A DNA stretch of 45,622 bases from Lysobacterales bacterium (GTDB lineage Bacteria; Pseudomonadota; Gammaproteobacteria; Xanthomonadales; SZUA-5): the NCBI GenBank assembly GCA_022844135.1, contig JALHMG010000043.1, positions 1-45,622 of the forward strand. The letters are read 5' to 3'. The first letter of the stretch is position 1, and each line of letters opens with the position of its first letter. Position numbers and translations under genes: made by a program. Of the stretch, positions 31,452 to 41,499 are shown piece after piece. The notes under the pieces were generated by a model, which was given only the letters and a program-made list of their open reading frames with translations, did no database searches and was not told the origin of the DNA.

Positions 31452-33122
31452 TCATTGCATCGGAACGACCAGTCCCTGCTCAGCCGCGCAGTCTCGCGCG
31501 ATCGCATAGCCGGCATCCAGATGCCGATAGACACCCATCGCCGGATCGTTCCACAGCACGCGTGCAAGACGCGTATCGGCTTCCATCGTGCCATCGCAGA
31601 CGATGACGATCCCCGAGTGCTGCGAGTAGCCCATGCCAACGCCACCGCCATGGTGCAACGACACCCAGGTCGCGCCGCCGGCCACCGCCCCCATCGCGTT
31701 GAGCAGCGGCCAGTCCGACACCGCGTCCGAGCCATCCAGCATCGCCTCGGTTTCGCGATTGGGGCTGGCCACGGAACCTGAGTCCAGATGATCGCGGCCG
31801 ATCACGATCGGCGCCTTCAGCTCGCCGCTGCGCACCATCGCGTTGAACGCCAGCCCCAAACGATGACGCTGGCCCAATCCCACCCAGCAGATGCGCGCCG
31901 GCAATCCCTGGAAGGCGATGCGCTGTGCGGCCATATCCAGCCAACGATGCAGATGCTTGTCGTCCGGAATGAGTTCCTTGACCTTGGCATCGGTACGCGC
32001 GATGTCTTCTGGGTCGCCGGATAGCGCCACCCAGCGGAATGGCCCGATGCCGCGACAAAACAGTGGACGCACATAGGCCGGCACGAAGCCCGGAAAGTCG
32101 AAGGCGCGATCGAGCCCTTCATCCTTGGCCATCTGCCGGATGTTGTTTCCGTAGTCGAACACCGGAACGCCGGCGTCCTTGAATGCCAGCATCGCCTCGA
32201 CGTGATCGCGCATGGATGCCTTCGCCGCCTTCGCGGTTCCGGTTGGATCAGAGACGCGCTGCTGGAACCAGCGCTCCACGCTCCAGCCGCGCGGCAGATA
32301 ACCGTTCACCGGATCGTGCGCCGACGTCTGATCCGTCACCGCATCCGGACGCACGCCGCGGCGCACCAGCTCAGGCAAGATTTCCGCCGCATTGCCAAGC
32401 AGCCCGATGCTCACCGCCCTGCCCTCGCGGCCGTAACGCTCGATGCGCGCCAGCGCATCGTCCAGATCCTGCGCCTGCTCGTCCAGGTAGCGCGTGCGCA
32501 GGCGCATATCGATGCGACTTTGTTGGCATTCGATGTTCAGCGACGACGCCCCCGCCATCGCCGCCGCCAGCGGCTGCGCGCCGCCCATGCCGCCCAATCC
32601 GGCAGTGAGAATCCATTTGCCGGTGAGATCGCCGCCGTAATGCTGCCGGCCCATCTCGACAAAGGTTTCGTACGTGCCCTGCACGATGCCCTGCGTGCCG
32701 ATGTAGATCCAGCTGCCCGCGGTCATCTGGCCGTACATCATCAAGCCTTTGCGATCGAGCTCGTGGAAGTGCTCCCACGTCGCCCACTTCGGCACCAGAT
32801 TGGAATTCGCGAGCAGCACACGCGGCGCGTCCTTGTGCGTGCGCAGTACGCCCACCGGTTTGCCCGATTGCACGATCAGCGTTTCCTCATCACTCAGCTC
32901 GCGCAAGCAACGCACGATCGCATCAAAGCTAGGCCAATCGCGCGCGGCGCGGCCGATGCCGCCGTAAACCACCAGCGACGTCGGGTCCTCGGCCACCTCC
33001 GGATCGAGGTTGTTCATCAACATCCGCAGCGCCGCCTCAGACAGCCAGCTCTTGCACGACAGCACGCCGCCGCGCGGCGCACGAATCACGCGGGTAGGGT
33101 CGCGTCGATCGGCAGTGTTCAT
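31452..33122 (-). CDS. hutU: Urocanate hydratase (urocanase)
   Basis: A 556-residue urocanase, the second enzyme of histidine degradation, which converts urocanate to imidazolonepropionate using tightly bound NAD+ as an electrophile. Landmarks include [65 protein letters not shown] (NAD+ loop), [10 protein letters not shown], the conserved cysteine in [12 protein letters not shown] and [20 protein letters not shown] 33122 is the family-like start; the frame extends to 33251 with no similarity. Unusually, no hutH, hutI, hutG or hutC lies next to it in this window, so the pathway is dispersed or incomplete here. Confidence 0.96.
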   Translation of the reverse strand: MNTADRRDPTRVIRAPRGGVLSCKSWLSEAALRMLMNNLDPEVAEDPTSLVVYGGIGRAARDWPSFDAIVRCLRELSDEETLIVQSGKPVGVLRTHKDAPRVLLANSNLVPKWATWEHFHELDRKGLMMYGQMTAGSWIYIGTQGIVQGTYETFVEMGRQHYGGDLTGKWILTAGLGGMGGAQPLAAAMAGASSLNIECQQSRIDMRLRTRYLDEQAQDLDDALARIERYGREGRAVSIGLLGNAAEILPELVRRGVRPDAVTDQTSAHDPVNGYLPRGWSVERWFQQRVSDPTGTAKAAKASMRDHVEAMLAFKDAGVPVFDYGNNIRQMAKDEGLDRAFDFPGFVPAYVRPLFCRGIGPFRWVALSGDPEDIARTDAKVKELIPDDKHLHRWLDMAAQRIAFQGLPARICWVGLGQRHRLGLAFNAMVRSGELKAPIVIGRDHLDSGSVASPNRETEAMLDGSDAVSDWPLLNAMGAVAGGATWVSLHHGGGVGMGYSQHSGIVIVCDGTMEADTRLARVLWNDPAMGVYRHLDAGYAIARDCAAEQGLVVPMQ

Positions 33123-33633
33123 ACGGGGTTTCCAGCGGAGCGGGCCAAACAGTATAGAAGCGCTCCGCGTTCGTGAGGCGTGCCGTGGCTCACCGCTGAT
33201 TGCGGCGCTGCGGTGCCCGCCGACGCCCACACACGTCATGGGTCGCGCCATGTCGCGACGCCTTTAGCAGCAGTCTGCGGCGCCATCCAAAAAGCCGACA
33301 ATCGCTTCGCAGGACGACGCCATGGGGCGACGCTGTTCGCATCAGCGAGTAACTCGCAATTCCGTGCGGTGTATCAAAACGCGAGGAAAAAAGCGCAGTA
33401 GGCGCGCGACAAGTTAGCCCAGGGCGCAGCTCTGGGCCAAGCGCCGACAGCGTGGCGGAGCCCCGCGAGGGCGATACCAATTTGTTCTACGGCCAACGAG
33501 CAAACGCCGCGTTCTCCCAATCTCAAGACACAACTTCATTGCCACTAAGTCTCTGTATTTCTTTAAGAATACTGAGTTGTGCGTAATTATTCGACGACAT
33601 CGAAGGATTTCACGAACGTCACTTGAGATAAAA
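33123..33633. other. Divergent intergenic region with A+T-rich right part
   Basis: This 511-base spacer lies between hutU and the ATPase gene. The left part is G+C-rich with a short inverted repeat GCCCAG/CTGGGC near 33418-33438. The right part (about 33500-33633) is strikingly A+T-rich for this window and probably carries the ATPase promoter. I see no gene or tRNA. Confidence 0.5.
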
Positions 33634-34803
33634 ATGGATGTCTGGATCGATCGGCCCGAGCTCGCCCAATTGATCGCCGCACGCGTAGCCGAGCGGCCCG
33701 TTGTGGTGCTCACTGGAATCCGCCAAGTCGGCAAGAGCGCGCTTCTACGGCATTTGTTTCCAACGCACCGCTATTTGACGCTCGATCTGCCATCGCTGGC
33801 GGAAGCCGCCGAGCGCGATCCGGAGCAGTTGCTGCGCGAGCACCCCACGCCGCTGCTGATCGATGAGGTCCAGTACGCGCCGGCATTGTTCCGGCATCTA
33901 AAGCGCAGCGTCGATGCCGATCGAACGCCCGGGCGTTTCGTGCTCTCCGGCTCGCAAAAGTTTGTGCTCATGCGCGAGGTGTCCGAATCGCTGGCTGGTC
34001 GCGCTTCCGTGATCGAGATTGAGGGCCTGCGCGGCGTTGAAGCCCTGGCCGCGCAACCGCCATTCGACGAATGCGATCTGCTTTTGCGTCATGGATTTCC
34101 AGAGCTGATCGCCAATCCGCGTCTGGATGCAGCCGCATGGTTGCGCGACTACACGGTGACGTATCTGGAGCGCGATCTGCGGGCGATCTTGAACGTGAGC
34201 AGCCTTCGCGACTTCGAACGATTTCTGCGCCTGCTGGCGCTGCGCGGCGGCGGCTTGTTGAACCAAAGCGAATTGGCGCGAGATGTCGGCATCGCGGTGT
34301 CGACAGTCGGCCAATGGCTGAGCGCGCTGACCACCGCCGGTCTGGTGGTGCTCTTGGAGCCCTGGTTCAGCAATCGCGCCAAGCGTCTCGTGAAGTCGCC
34401 CAAGGTGTACTTCACCGAAGTGTCGCTGCAAACCTCGCTCTGCGGCATCGCCACGCGCGAGGAGTTGTTGCGCTCGCCGCTATTGAGCGCGCTTTGGGAG
34501 ACCTTTGTCTTCGGCGAGCTGCGGCGCGCGCAACAACAACAGCAAGGCAGCTCACGCATCTTCTTCTACCGCGACAATGCGCGCGAGGCTGATTTCCTCA
34601 TCGATCGCGGCGGACGCATCAGCCTCTTTGACGCGAAATGGAACGAACAACCCGACCGCGCCGCGGCCCGCGCCCTGGAAGGCGTCATCGATCGCATCGG
34701 CGCAGACGTCGTCGATCGTGCAGCGCTGTTGTGCCGAGCGGCGAATCGTTATCCGATCAGTGAACGCGTTGCGGCGCAGCCGTGGCAGCGGATTTCTCGT
34801 TGA
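33634..34803 (+). CDS. AAA-type ATPase with DUF4143 domain
   Basis: A 389-residue P-loop ATPase. Walker A is TGIRQVGKSALLRHL (about 27-41), Walker B is LLIDEVQYAP (about 73-82), and a sensor-like FVLSGSQKFVLMREV follows. The C-terminal DUF4143 region (about 200-389) includes a winged-helix-like QSELARDVGIAVSTVGQWL and a nuclease-like FYRDNAREADFLIDR near 311-325, as in this family. Such proteins are common in accessory regions; their biological role is unproven. ATG 33634 follows an A+T-rich leader. The gene sits beside an IS66 remnant and an RHS locus, so horizontal acquisition is plausible. Confidence 0.88.
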   Translation: MDVWIDRPELAQLIAARVAERPVVVLTGIRQVGKSALLRHLFPTHRYLTLDLPSLAEAAERDPEQLLREHPTPLLIDEVQYAPALFRHLKRSVDADRTPGRFVLSGSQKFVLMREVSESLAGRASVIEIEGLRGVEALAAQPPFDECDLLLRHGFPELIANPRLDAAAWLRDYTVTYLERDLRAILNVSSLRDFERFLRLLALRGGGLLNQSELARDVGIAVSTVGQWLSALTTAGLVVLLEPWFSNRAKRLVKSPKVYFTEVSLQTSLCGIATREELLRSPLLSALWETFVFGELRRAQQQQQGSSRIFFYRDNAREADFLIDRGGRISLFDAKWNEQPDRAAARALEGVIDRIGADVVDRAALLCRAANRYPISERVAAQPWQRISR

Positions 34804-34844
34804 GAGCCGAACAGCGATTCCCATGCGCAACACATGGTTGTCCT

Positions 34845-35032
34845 GAAACGGATGCCGAAACGGATGCCGCGGTTGCTATAAGTTTGATCGCCACCGCCAA
34901 GGCACAGGCCACGATCCGCTCGCGTATCTCGCCGATGTGCTGACGCGATTGCCGACGCTGGAGGCCAAGGACATCGACAGCTTGCTGCCGATGAACTGGC
35001 CTCAAACCAAAACGCCGCACCCACCTGCCTGA
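34845..35032 (+). pseudogene. IS66-family transposase remnant (C-terminus)
   Basis: In one frame 34863-34907 reads DAAVAISLIATAKAQ. After a missing G at about 34907, another frame reads GHDPLAYLADVLTRLPTL and ends IDSLLPMNWP...stop at 35030-35032. Together these match the C-terminal end of IS66 transposases (TnpC). It is preceded by a tandem 12-base duplication GAAACGGATGCC at 34845-34856 and 34857-34868. No inverted repeat or upstream transposase sequence remains, so only the tail survived. Confidence 0.8.
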
Positions 35033-35139
35033 AATCGCCGACTGCGTCTAGAGATGTGCGTCGTCGGACGGATACTCAAGATCTCTTAGCAGAGCGCCCC
35101 GTAGTGGTACTGAGTGGAACTATTGCGGGCAGTTGCAAC

Positions 35140-35835
35140 TCAAACGAGTCGACTGTTTACGAGTCGAAGAGTCACTTCATGTTCCGGTAAGCAGGGTAGT
35201 TCGCCATGAAGGCGCTCCCATGATTCCAAGAACACAACAGAGTCATTTAGTTCGATAAGGTCGGCCACTGTGCCACGCAAATTCAGCAGTTCTGAGAGAA
35301 CCTGACCAAATGGGTCACTGAAATCCTCGAACCGCCTTCGAACAGAAATCCAGGATAACAAGAGAAAAAAATCACAGTAACTGGGGTGTGATTTGACTTC
35401 ACTGTGAAGCCACTCCAAAAATGCCAAGTACTTTGAGCCAAATTGCAGCCCGTTTTCACCTGAGCATATGTCGCGACTCGCCAAGAAAAAATAATCGCCA
35501 CTAACTTCAACGCCCAAGGGGAGTCGTTTGTTGCAATAGACATAAATCGAACGGACGTACATCCTCTCTGGCGTCCCAAAGCGCGCGAAAAAATCGCGCC
35601 CCAGTTCATGGATTAAGAACGCGACTTGTGCGGCCTTATTATTAATCGGAAGGATTGCCGAGTGGATTATTTCAGAAAGTTCCTGAATAGAAGCCGGGTT
35701 CGGGAAATCTCCAGAAACACCACATAATCCGTCGCGCAATCGATCTTCGCAAAACATCGCTCTAAGGTCGCCAAAATATGAAATGCCAATTTCCGAACTG
35801 GATTTGAACACGCAGGCTCCTACATCGGTCTGCAT
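35140..35835 (-). CDS. Putative immunity protein for the RHS toxin
   Basis: A 231-residue protein of no recognised family, beginning MQTDVGACVFKSSSEIG (a second start, MLMQTD at 35841, is also possible). It has no signal peptide and is acidic overall. Aromatic motifs such as FLIHELGRDFFARFG, RSIYVYCNKRLPLGVEV and DFFLLLSWISVRRRFEDF are visible. It overlaps the 3' end of the RHS gene by about 16-22 bases and follows it on the same strand, the normal position for an immunity gene in a polymorphic-toxin locus. It is visibly richer in A+T than its neighbours, consistent with transfer. The immunity role is inferred from position only. Confidence 0.6.
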   Translation of the reverse strand: MQTDVGACVFKSSSEIGISYFGDLRAMFCEDRLRDGLCGVSGDFPNPASIQELSEIIHSAILPINNKAAQVAFLIHELGRDFFARFGTPERMYVRSIYVYCNKRLPLGVEVSGDYFFLASRDICSGENGLQFGSKYLAFLEWLHSEVKSHPSYCDFFLLLSWISVRRRFEDFSDPFGQVLSELLNLRGTVADLIELNDSVVFLESWERLHGELPCLPEHEVTLRLVNSRLV

Positions 35836-38800
35836 GAGCATTCATGCATTGTTTTTTTCGCACATCTAACCAACTTATTTGTCGCTTCCTCAAGTTGCCC
35901 CGGATGGTTCTTTGGTCCCGGCATGAGGACATCACAATTCATCTTGATGTAAGCGTGTCTGAGCGCAACACAGGTGCCCGCAGCTGACAGTTGAGCTATC
36001 AGCACCTTACATGTAGTCCCCGTGCATGGGACTTTGCATATCGTATTGTAGGCGGCATAAACGGCGACGCACCGGCAATATCTGTTACCTGCACACCTTA
36101 GCAACGCCACCGCTAATGCCGCTGTCACAGCCTTTGCGGGACTTTCACCGCTTGGGTCAAAGAATGTATTCGGGTTACCAGTTCCGTACGCGTAAGTCGT
36201 GGTGTCCGCCCACAGCCCAATCGGATCACTCTCAACGTACCTGCCCGTGCTCGGCTCATAGTTTCGGAAGTAGTTGTAGTGTAGCCCGCTGGCCTGATCG
36301 TGCAACTGCCCCGGAAAGCGCAAGCGGAACGATGTATGGACCGCATTCCCGTCCGGGTTTGTATCGTCGCCCTGCGCGCCGAACGTGTTGCTGCCGTTTG
36401 CGTCGAACTGGTTCAAGTTCCATCGCCACACGACCGTGCCAGATGGCTGCCCACCTTGTAGCTGCAGATTCGACAACGCGCGCGGCGTGTTCAAGTGGTC
36501 GCTATGGATTGCATGCGCGCTCAGAACGGACGCAGCGGTGCTGAAAACTCGAGCGACAGGGGTGTTATCTAGCCAGATGATTTCTTCGAACCGAGTTGGT
36601 TCGCCGGTAGTCTTGACGGCAACAGAACCTTGACCCCATTCGGGATAGACAATGCTCGCGATCTGTCCTGATGAATCGTAGACGAAGAACTCGTAGGGCG
36701 AGCCGGCAATCGTGCCGGTGACAATCTGCGTAGCCACCCGCTCGCCGCGGCCGTTGTAGTGCCAGCGACGATTGACCCCAGCGCCCTTATCCTCTGCGAC
36801 GAATTCGCGCAGACGATTGTCGACGCCATAAACTGCGCTCTCAGAGCCTAAATGTCCGGACAGTGTGTTGCCGTTCGCATCGTAGGCTCTAAGGCTCGCT
36901 CCTTCTGGACCGTCGATCTTCGTCAGGCGATGGCTGTTCGGGTCGTATGAGTATTCATCATTCGTAACGACTCCGGCACCGACCAAATGGCTCAACCGAT
37001 TGCCGGTAGGATCATACTGCCAGCTCTCTGATTCAAAAAGTGGTGCGCCCCTAGTTGCTTGGGACAATCGATCCAAGCCGTCGTAAGACATCGTCTGCGC
37101 TCCACCACCGCCAGTCAACGTGACGATGTTTCCCACATCGTTGGTTGTGAAGTCGTGGCTGATGGCTGCACTGCTCACTGCATCAGGCCAGTAGTTTTGA
37201 TCCCACGCCTTATTCAGTGTCTCGCCGTTGCCAAAGTTGAGTTGCTTCACCGGACCGTACGGCTCGTAGGCGACGCCCGAGAGCAGCGGCAAGCTGAAAC
37301 TGCCACGACTCACCGACACTGAGGTAATGCGGCCGTAAATGTCGAGCGCTTGACTGCGCGCGTAAGTGACAACCAGTCCGGAAGGGTAGGTCATGGTTGC
37401 GAGCCGATCAGCAACATCGTACGTATAGGTGGTCGTCAACACCGAGCCTGGCGTTGTTTGCACTTTTCGCTTCAGATTGCCACGGCGGTCGTAGCAAAAC
37501 TGCGTTTGTCCCGATGCGTCGGTCATTTTGGTTTGGTGGCCGACGGCGAACTGCTCATCGGAGGCGCATACGGTTTCAACAGTGTCATAAAAGTACGCCA
37601 CGTTCTTACTTGTGTCGCTTGGATAGATGACCGAGATCAGCCGATTTTGCGCGTCGTATGCGTAGTTGCTGACGACTAGCCGAGCGTCGGTTTGCGTCAG
37701 TCGATTGCCGGCGGCGTCGTAGGTGAAACTCGAGACGCCGGTGTCCGGGCTATCGAGCAACGTTTGATTGTTGAGACCATCGAAAACGTACTCGGTGTCG
37801 AGAGTCTTCGGATCGATCACTTTGCGCAAGTTGTCGCGCGCATCGTACTCGTAGCTCACCGTGGCGTTGATCGCGCCGGGTCCTTTGTCCTGAATTGATT
37901 GCATCAGGCGATTCAGCGGGTCGTAGTCGTTGTCACTTACCCTGCCCAGCGGATCGGTCGTCAGATCGAGATTGCTGTTCTGGTCGTAGGTGTAGGTAGT
38001 CTTTTTGACACTTACATCGTCGAGATTGCTGGCCGACGCGTACGGCGCGTTGATGGTGCTGCGCAGTTGGCCTCTCGCGTTGTATTGCCGCGCAAGCAGG
38101 CGCTTGACGTTGCCTGAGGTATCGCGTGTCTCTTCCTTGATGCGATTGCCTGCCGCGTCGAGCGTGTAAACGATCGCGTCGTGCCCGGTCACTGGCTGCG
38201 CGCCAACGCAGCGCGTGCCGCTCGACAGGACGGTGGGAACGATTGCCGTGATCCGATGTGCAGCGTCGCGGCAGTATTCTTGGCCTACGCCATCGGCCTG
38301 AATCGTGCGTTTCAGCTCGCCATAGATCTCGTACTCCATGCTGATCGTAGCGTCGCCAGCGGCGGACGGCGTACCATCGGTGTTGGCACGCACGATTCGC
38401 TGCAAGACGCGCCCTTCGCTGTCGAAGACGATGTCGGTAATCGTGCCATTCGCATCCACTGAGCGCGTGTTCCGACCGCGATTGTCGTAGCGCGGGAAGC
38501 TGGTGGTGTGTCCCAAGGCGCTGCTGACTGATGCCAGATCGCCTTCGCGATAACAAAGGCCGGAACTGCCGGCGCAGCCGCTGGTGACAGTGGTGGTGTG
38601 ATAGCTCCAGTTCGTGATGTCTGAAACGTCGGTTCTTGGCCCGTCGATGCTGCGCAACCAACCCAGGCTGGCCGTTGAGCACCCGGGAGTTCCCGCCGCG
38701 CAATAGCTGTACCGTGTCTGGCGCACGCCTGGATCAGCATTGTTGCTGTTGCCGCAAACATAGGACGTTGCGCCGCTGACGGATGCGTCGTACTCGCAGG

Positions 38801-41189
38801 TGGCAAGCTGTTTGCCATTGCTGTCGTATGTGTAACGACTAAGCTCGCGCAGCACCGGCCACGCATCGCTGGAACACGCGACCTTGCCTGCGCACACGCG
38901 GCGTTCGGTCATTTGCCCGGTGCCCGTATCCCAGCCCATGGTGATCGTTCGCGCAACCGCGGTGGCGGGAAAGCCGGGCGAATCGAGCAAGCCTTCTTCA
39001 ATCCTTACTAGAAACGCCCCTGAATAGAAGTATCGAGTGACAAATCCGCGGCGATCCTTCACTCGACATGGCCGCCAATCGCTTAGATTGCTGCAATTTG
39101 ATGGCTCCTGAGCGTTGTAAACGGTCGTGGTGGAAACGGTCTGAAGTCCCGCCGAACTTTCGCCCACGGCTGTTGGTACATGAAATGGATTCAGCTGCTC
39201 CGACAATCCAAGGGCTGGCAGTTGATACGTCCGCTTGTCGCCGAGCGCTTGGGTGACTTCAACCGAACTAGCGTCTGTATCGCTGTTGCCAACGTAGCTC
39301 AGTTGCACGCGACCCGCCTGCAATGTGTCGCCGCCGCGATAACTCTCGGTGACACGGCCAGTGGCGTCGTAGCGGTACGTAGCGAAGCGTTGGAACAGAT
39401 TGTCGGCGAGCGTTGTAGTGCCCAGCAGTATCCCGGTGAGGTGCGTGCGCAGGCTCTGATTGCCGGTGTTTCCAGGCTCGGTATCGCCATACACATAACG
39501 ACGAACGCGGTTGTCCGGGTAGCTCGCCTGCTTCAGACGCCAATGAACGTCAAAAACATCCGTCTCGCCCCAATACGCGTAGGTCACCAGCGGCTGAACC
39601 GTAGATCCTTCTTCGATGCCGATCTGGGTCAACCGCGGTTGGTATGTCAGATTCAAGTTGTAGCTGAACTTGAGTACGCGGCCACGCGCGTCGGTCACGC
39701 GTTCCAGCGCCCACCACGCCCAGTCGACTTTGCCGGGCGAAAGCAGGTAGGTAAATGTCAATCGCTGCGAGGGATCGGAGCGGTTGCCTTTCTCGATTAG
39801 GCGGCCACTGTCATCGTAGTTCTCGTAAGCGCCGTTGCCCAGCGTCAACTGGAACTTGACGGGTCCGCTCGTGAATTCGCGCAAGAATTGTCCGGCTTTG
39901 CGCGGATGGCGAAAAGTACCTGGCGATCCGGCCACTGGCTCAAACGGCTCGATCTCGCCGGCCGCGCTTTGCACAAACCGGTTGAATGTGGGGAGATTCC
40001 GGCTGAGATCGTTCGTGAGCACGCGCGACGACCAACTGTGATGCCAGTTCTCGTCGTAGAAGCTGTAGGCCTTGACCTTCCGGCCTGAGCGGTAGGTTCG
40101 AGTGAACGGATGCGAGCCGAATGTAAAGTCTGTTTCAAAGACGACTTTCTCGCCCGTATTGGGAATACAGGGATTTCCCTCACAACTGCCGCCTGGGCCG
40201 CTGGCACCGCCGTTTCTGACGATCACCGATGGACCACCTTTCAACTGGTGGCTGGTCTTTTCAGCCACGGTTCCTGTCGGGCTGAGTTCTCTGCAAGGCA
40301 GCTCGCGGTCAAGGGCAGGCGGCAGCACTTCTGGGTCCTCATCAGCGAAGTAAACGTTCCCGAGTCGAAACCCAATATTGCAGTAATAGAATTGGACGCG
40401 TGTGATTGGGAAGTCGCAGGTCAGAACTACTGGGCTGCCTCCCAACGAGCAGTACTCGTTTCTTGTTATTACGACATTATTCGGAGAGACGTTCTGTGGA
40501 ACGGTCTGAGTAAAATACGGGAAAACCCGTCGTAGGAAATACCCATCGTATTTCTGGACAACGAACCCGCCCCTGCGGCCACCGGGTCCCAGCGGTATAG
40601 GATCGTTGGTTTCCGGTCCCTGGCCTGTGCGCAGGTCGCTTAACGAACCGGCCGAACCGATCCTTTGGAATCCGCCGCCGCCGAAGTAATATCCAGAGCC
40701 CCAGCCTAGATACTGCATGTATCCCATTGGGACTGAGTCGGTAAGGCGAATTTCCTCGGACTCAATGCTTCCACAGAAGTTCGCAAACGACGGGCCGCTG
40801 CAGGTCGTCACGTTGGGCAGGTAGGGATAGGTTTTACTTCCATCATCTATTGCATAATAGGCATTGCTGCCGATGCTAGAATAAACACGCCCCCGCGGAT
40901 GGGTATTCATCTGCCCGCCACGCGTATAAATAAGCCGCTGGCGGCGCCCGCCTATCGCTGGGTTTGCAGGGCTTAAATCAGGATAGGCCAAAGTCATTGA
41001 TACCCAGTCTTGCCGACCGCTCTGACTTCGCAGCGCAAGTTCAAGCGGCTGCAGATTTCCATAGGTGGGAGTGCACGCCGGAACTGCCCCAGACGCGTTT
41101 GCCGTGCACGTCCAATTTCCGGTCAATGGCGCGGACAGCAAGCTCTGTGCGAACAAAACGAGAACTAATGAAAACGTAACACGACGCAT
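35820..41189 (-). CDS. Secreted RHS-repeat protein with cysteine-rich C-terminal tip (candidate polymorphic toxin)
   Basis: A 1789-residue protein with a Sec signal peptide (MRRVTFSLVLVLFAQSLLSA). An N-terminal region rich in Cys and aromatic residues runs to about 330. A DUF6531-type module follows (VFETDFTFGSHPFTRTYRSG, about 355-375). Many YD repeats come next, such as YDAAGNRLTQTDARL and YDALDRL-like YDGLDRLSQATRG. The RHS core end is LHYNYFRNYEPSTGRYVESD then PIGLWADTTTYAYGTGNPNT (about 1640-1680). After DPSG a unique tip of about 109 residues (coding 35823-36149) has 11 cysteines and RHAYIKMNCDVLMPGPKNHP. This is the variable effector position of RHS toxins. ATG 41189 has an AGG site at good spacing, so the GTG at 41195 is less likely. 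There is no PAAR domain, so export would be by Sec and a further step. Confidence 0.88.
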   Translation of the reverse strand: MRRVTFSLVLVLFAQSLLSAPLTGNWTCTANASGAVPACTPTYGNLQPLELALRSQSGRQDWVSMTLAYPDLSPANPAIGGRRQRLIYTRGGQMNTHPRGRVYSSIGSNAYYAIDDGSKTYPYLPNVTTCSGPSFANFCGSIESEEIRLTDSVPMGYMQYLGWGSGYYFGGGGFQRIGSAGSLSDLRTGQGPETNDPIPLGPGGRRGGFVVQKYDGYFLRRVFPYFTQTVPQNVSPNNVVITRNEYCSLGGSPVVLTCDFPITRVQFYYCNIGFRLGNVYFADEDPEVLPPALDRELPCRELSPTGTVAEKTSHQLKGGPSVIVRNGGASGPGGSCEGNPCIPNTGEKVVFETDFTFGSHPFTRTYRSGRKVKAYSFYDENWHHSWSSRVLTNDLSRNLPTFNRFVQSAAGEIEPFEPVAGSPGTFRHPRKAGQFLREFTSGPVKFQLTLGNGAYENYDDSGRLIEKGNRSDPSQRLTFTYLLSPGKVDWAWWALERVTDARGRVLKFSYNLNLTYQPRLTQIGIEEGSTVQPLVTYAYWGETDVFDVHWRLKQASYPDNRVRRYVYGDTEPGNTGNQSLRTHLTGILLGTTTLADNLFQRFATYRYDATGRVTESYRGGDTLQAGRVQLSYVGNSDTDASSVEVTQALGDKRTYQLPALGLSEQLNPFHVPTAVGESSAGLQTVSTTTVYNAQEPSNCSNLSDWRPCRVKDRRGFVTRYFYSGAFLVRIEEGLLDSPGFPATAVARTITMGWDTGTGQMTERRVCAGKVACSSDAWPVLRELSRYTYDSNGKQLATCEYDASVSGATSYVCGNSNNADPGVRQTRYSYCAAGTPGCSTASLGWLRSIDGPRTDVSDITNWSYHTTTVTSGCAGSSGLCYREGDLASVSSALGHTTSFPRYDNRGRNTRSVDANGTITDIVFDSEGRVLQRIVRANTDGTPSAAGDATISMEYEIYGELKRTIQADGVGQEYCRDAAHRITAIVPTVLSSGTRCVGAQPVTGHDAIVYTLDAAGNRIKEETRDTSGNVKRLLARQYNARGQLRSTINAPYASASNLDDVSVKKTTYTYDQNSNLDLTTDPLGRVSDNDYDPLNRLMQSIQDKGPGAINATVSYEYDARDNLRKVIDPKTLDTEYVFDGLNNQTLLDSPDTGVSSFTYDAAGNRLTQTDARLVVSNYAYDAQNRLISVIYPSDTSKNVAYFYDTVETVCASDEQFAVGHQTKMTDASGQTQFCYDRRGNLKRKVQTTPGSVLTTTYTYDVADRLATMTYPSGLVVTYARSQALDIYGRITSVSVSRGSFSLPLLSGVAYEPYGPVKQLNFGNGETLNKAWDQNYWPDAVSSAAISHDFTTNDVGNIVTLTGGGGAQTMSYDGLDRLSQATRGAPLFESESWQYDPTGNRLSHLVGAGVVTNDEYSYDPNSHRLTKIDGPEGASLRAYDANGNTLSGHLGSESAVYGVDNRLREFVAEDKGAGVNRRWHYNGRGERVATQIVTGTIAGSPYEFFVYDSSGQIASIVYPEWGQGSVAVKTTGEPTRFEEIIWLDNTPVARVFSTAASVLSAHAIHSDHLNTPRALSNLQLQGGQPSGTVVWRWNLNQFDANGSNTFGAQGDDTNPDGNAVHTSFRLRFPGQLHDQASGLHYNYFRNYEPSTGRYVESDPIGLWADTTTYAYGTGNPNTFFDPSGESPAKAVTAALAVALLRCAGNRYCRCVAVYAAYNTICKVPCTGTTCKVLIAQLSAAGTCVALRHAYIKMNCDVLMPGPKNHPGQLEEATNKLVRCAKKTMHECSCRPM

Positions 41190-41499
41190 ATGCACATGCC
41201 TAAGTCCGTTTCAATTACATCAAGCTTGCACGCGGCTATGACATAATCAAGACGATTTTTCGACGCGGTTGGCGCTGTTTAACGTCTGTGCGAGAAGCTG
41301 GTCACAATTCGGCGAGAACATGCCGCTCGTCTGTAACTGCGCAATTGTTGAGGGAAGTTTTGCGTGTTCGTACTGCCCGGGCGAACGAACAAGAAGCGAC
41401 GAATCCGTGCCTGCAACGGCGCTGATTTGTCTTCAGTCATGAACAGCTTATGAGAGTTTTGCCTAGAATCTGGGATGAAACTTAAAGTGGGGACGCACT
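41190..41499. other. Divergent promoter region, RHS and BNR genes
   Basis: This 310-base spacer separates divergent secreted-protein genes. A possible promoter for the rightward gene is TTGCCT near 41459 with a 17-base spacer to TTAAAG, but the match is weak. A GGGGA ribosome site lies just before ATG 41500. No gene or strong hairpin is seen. Confidence 0.4.

Noticed and set aside
31337-31735. N-terminal extension of the M16 peptidase
   Set aside because: It runs over the end of urocanase and lacks any signal; the ATG at 31336 gives a proper signal peptide.
39180-39800. Plus-strand frame inside the RHS gene
   Set aside because: It is antisense to the YD-repeat region, as are other plus-strand frames from 36026 to 40535.
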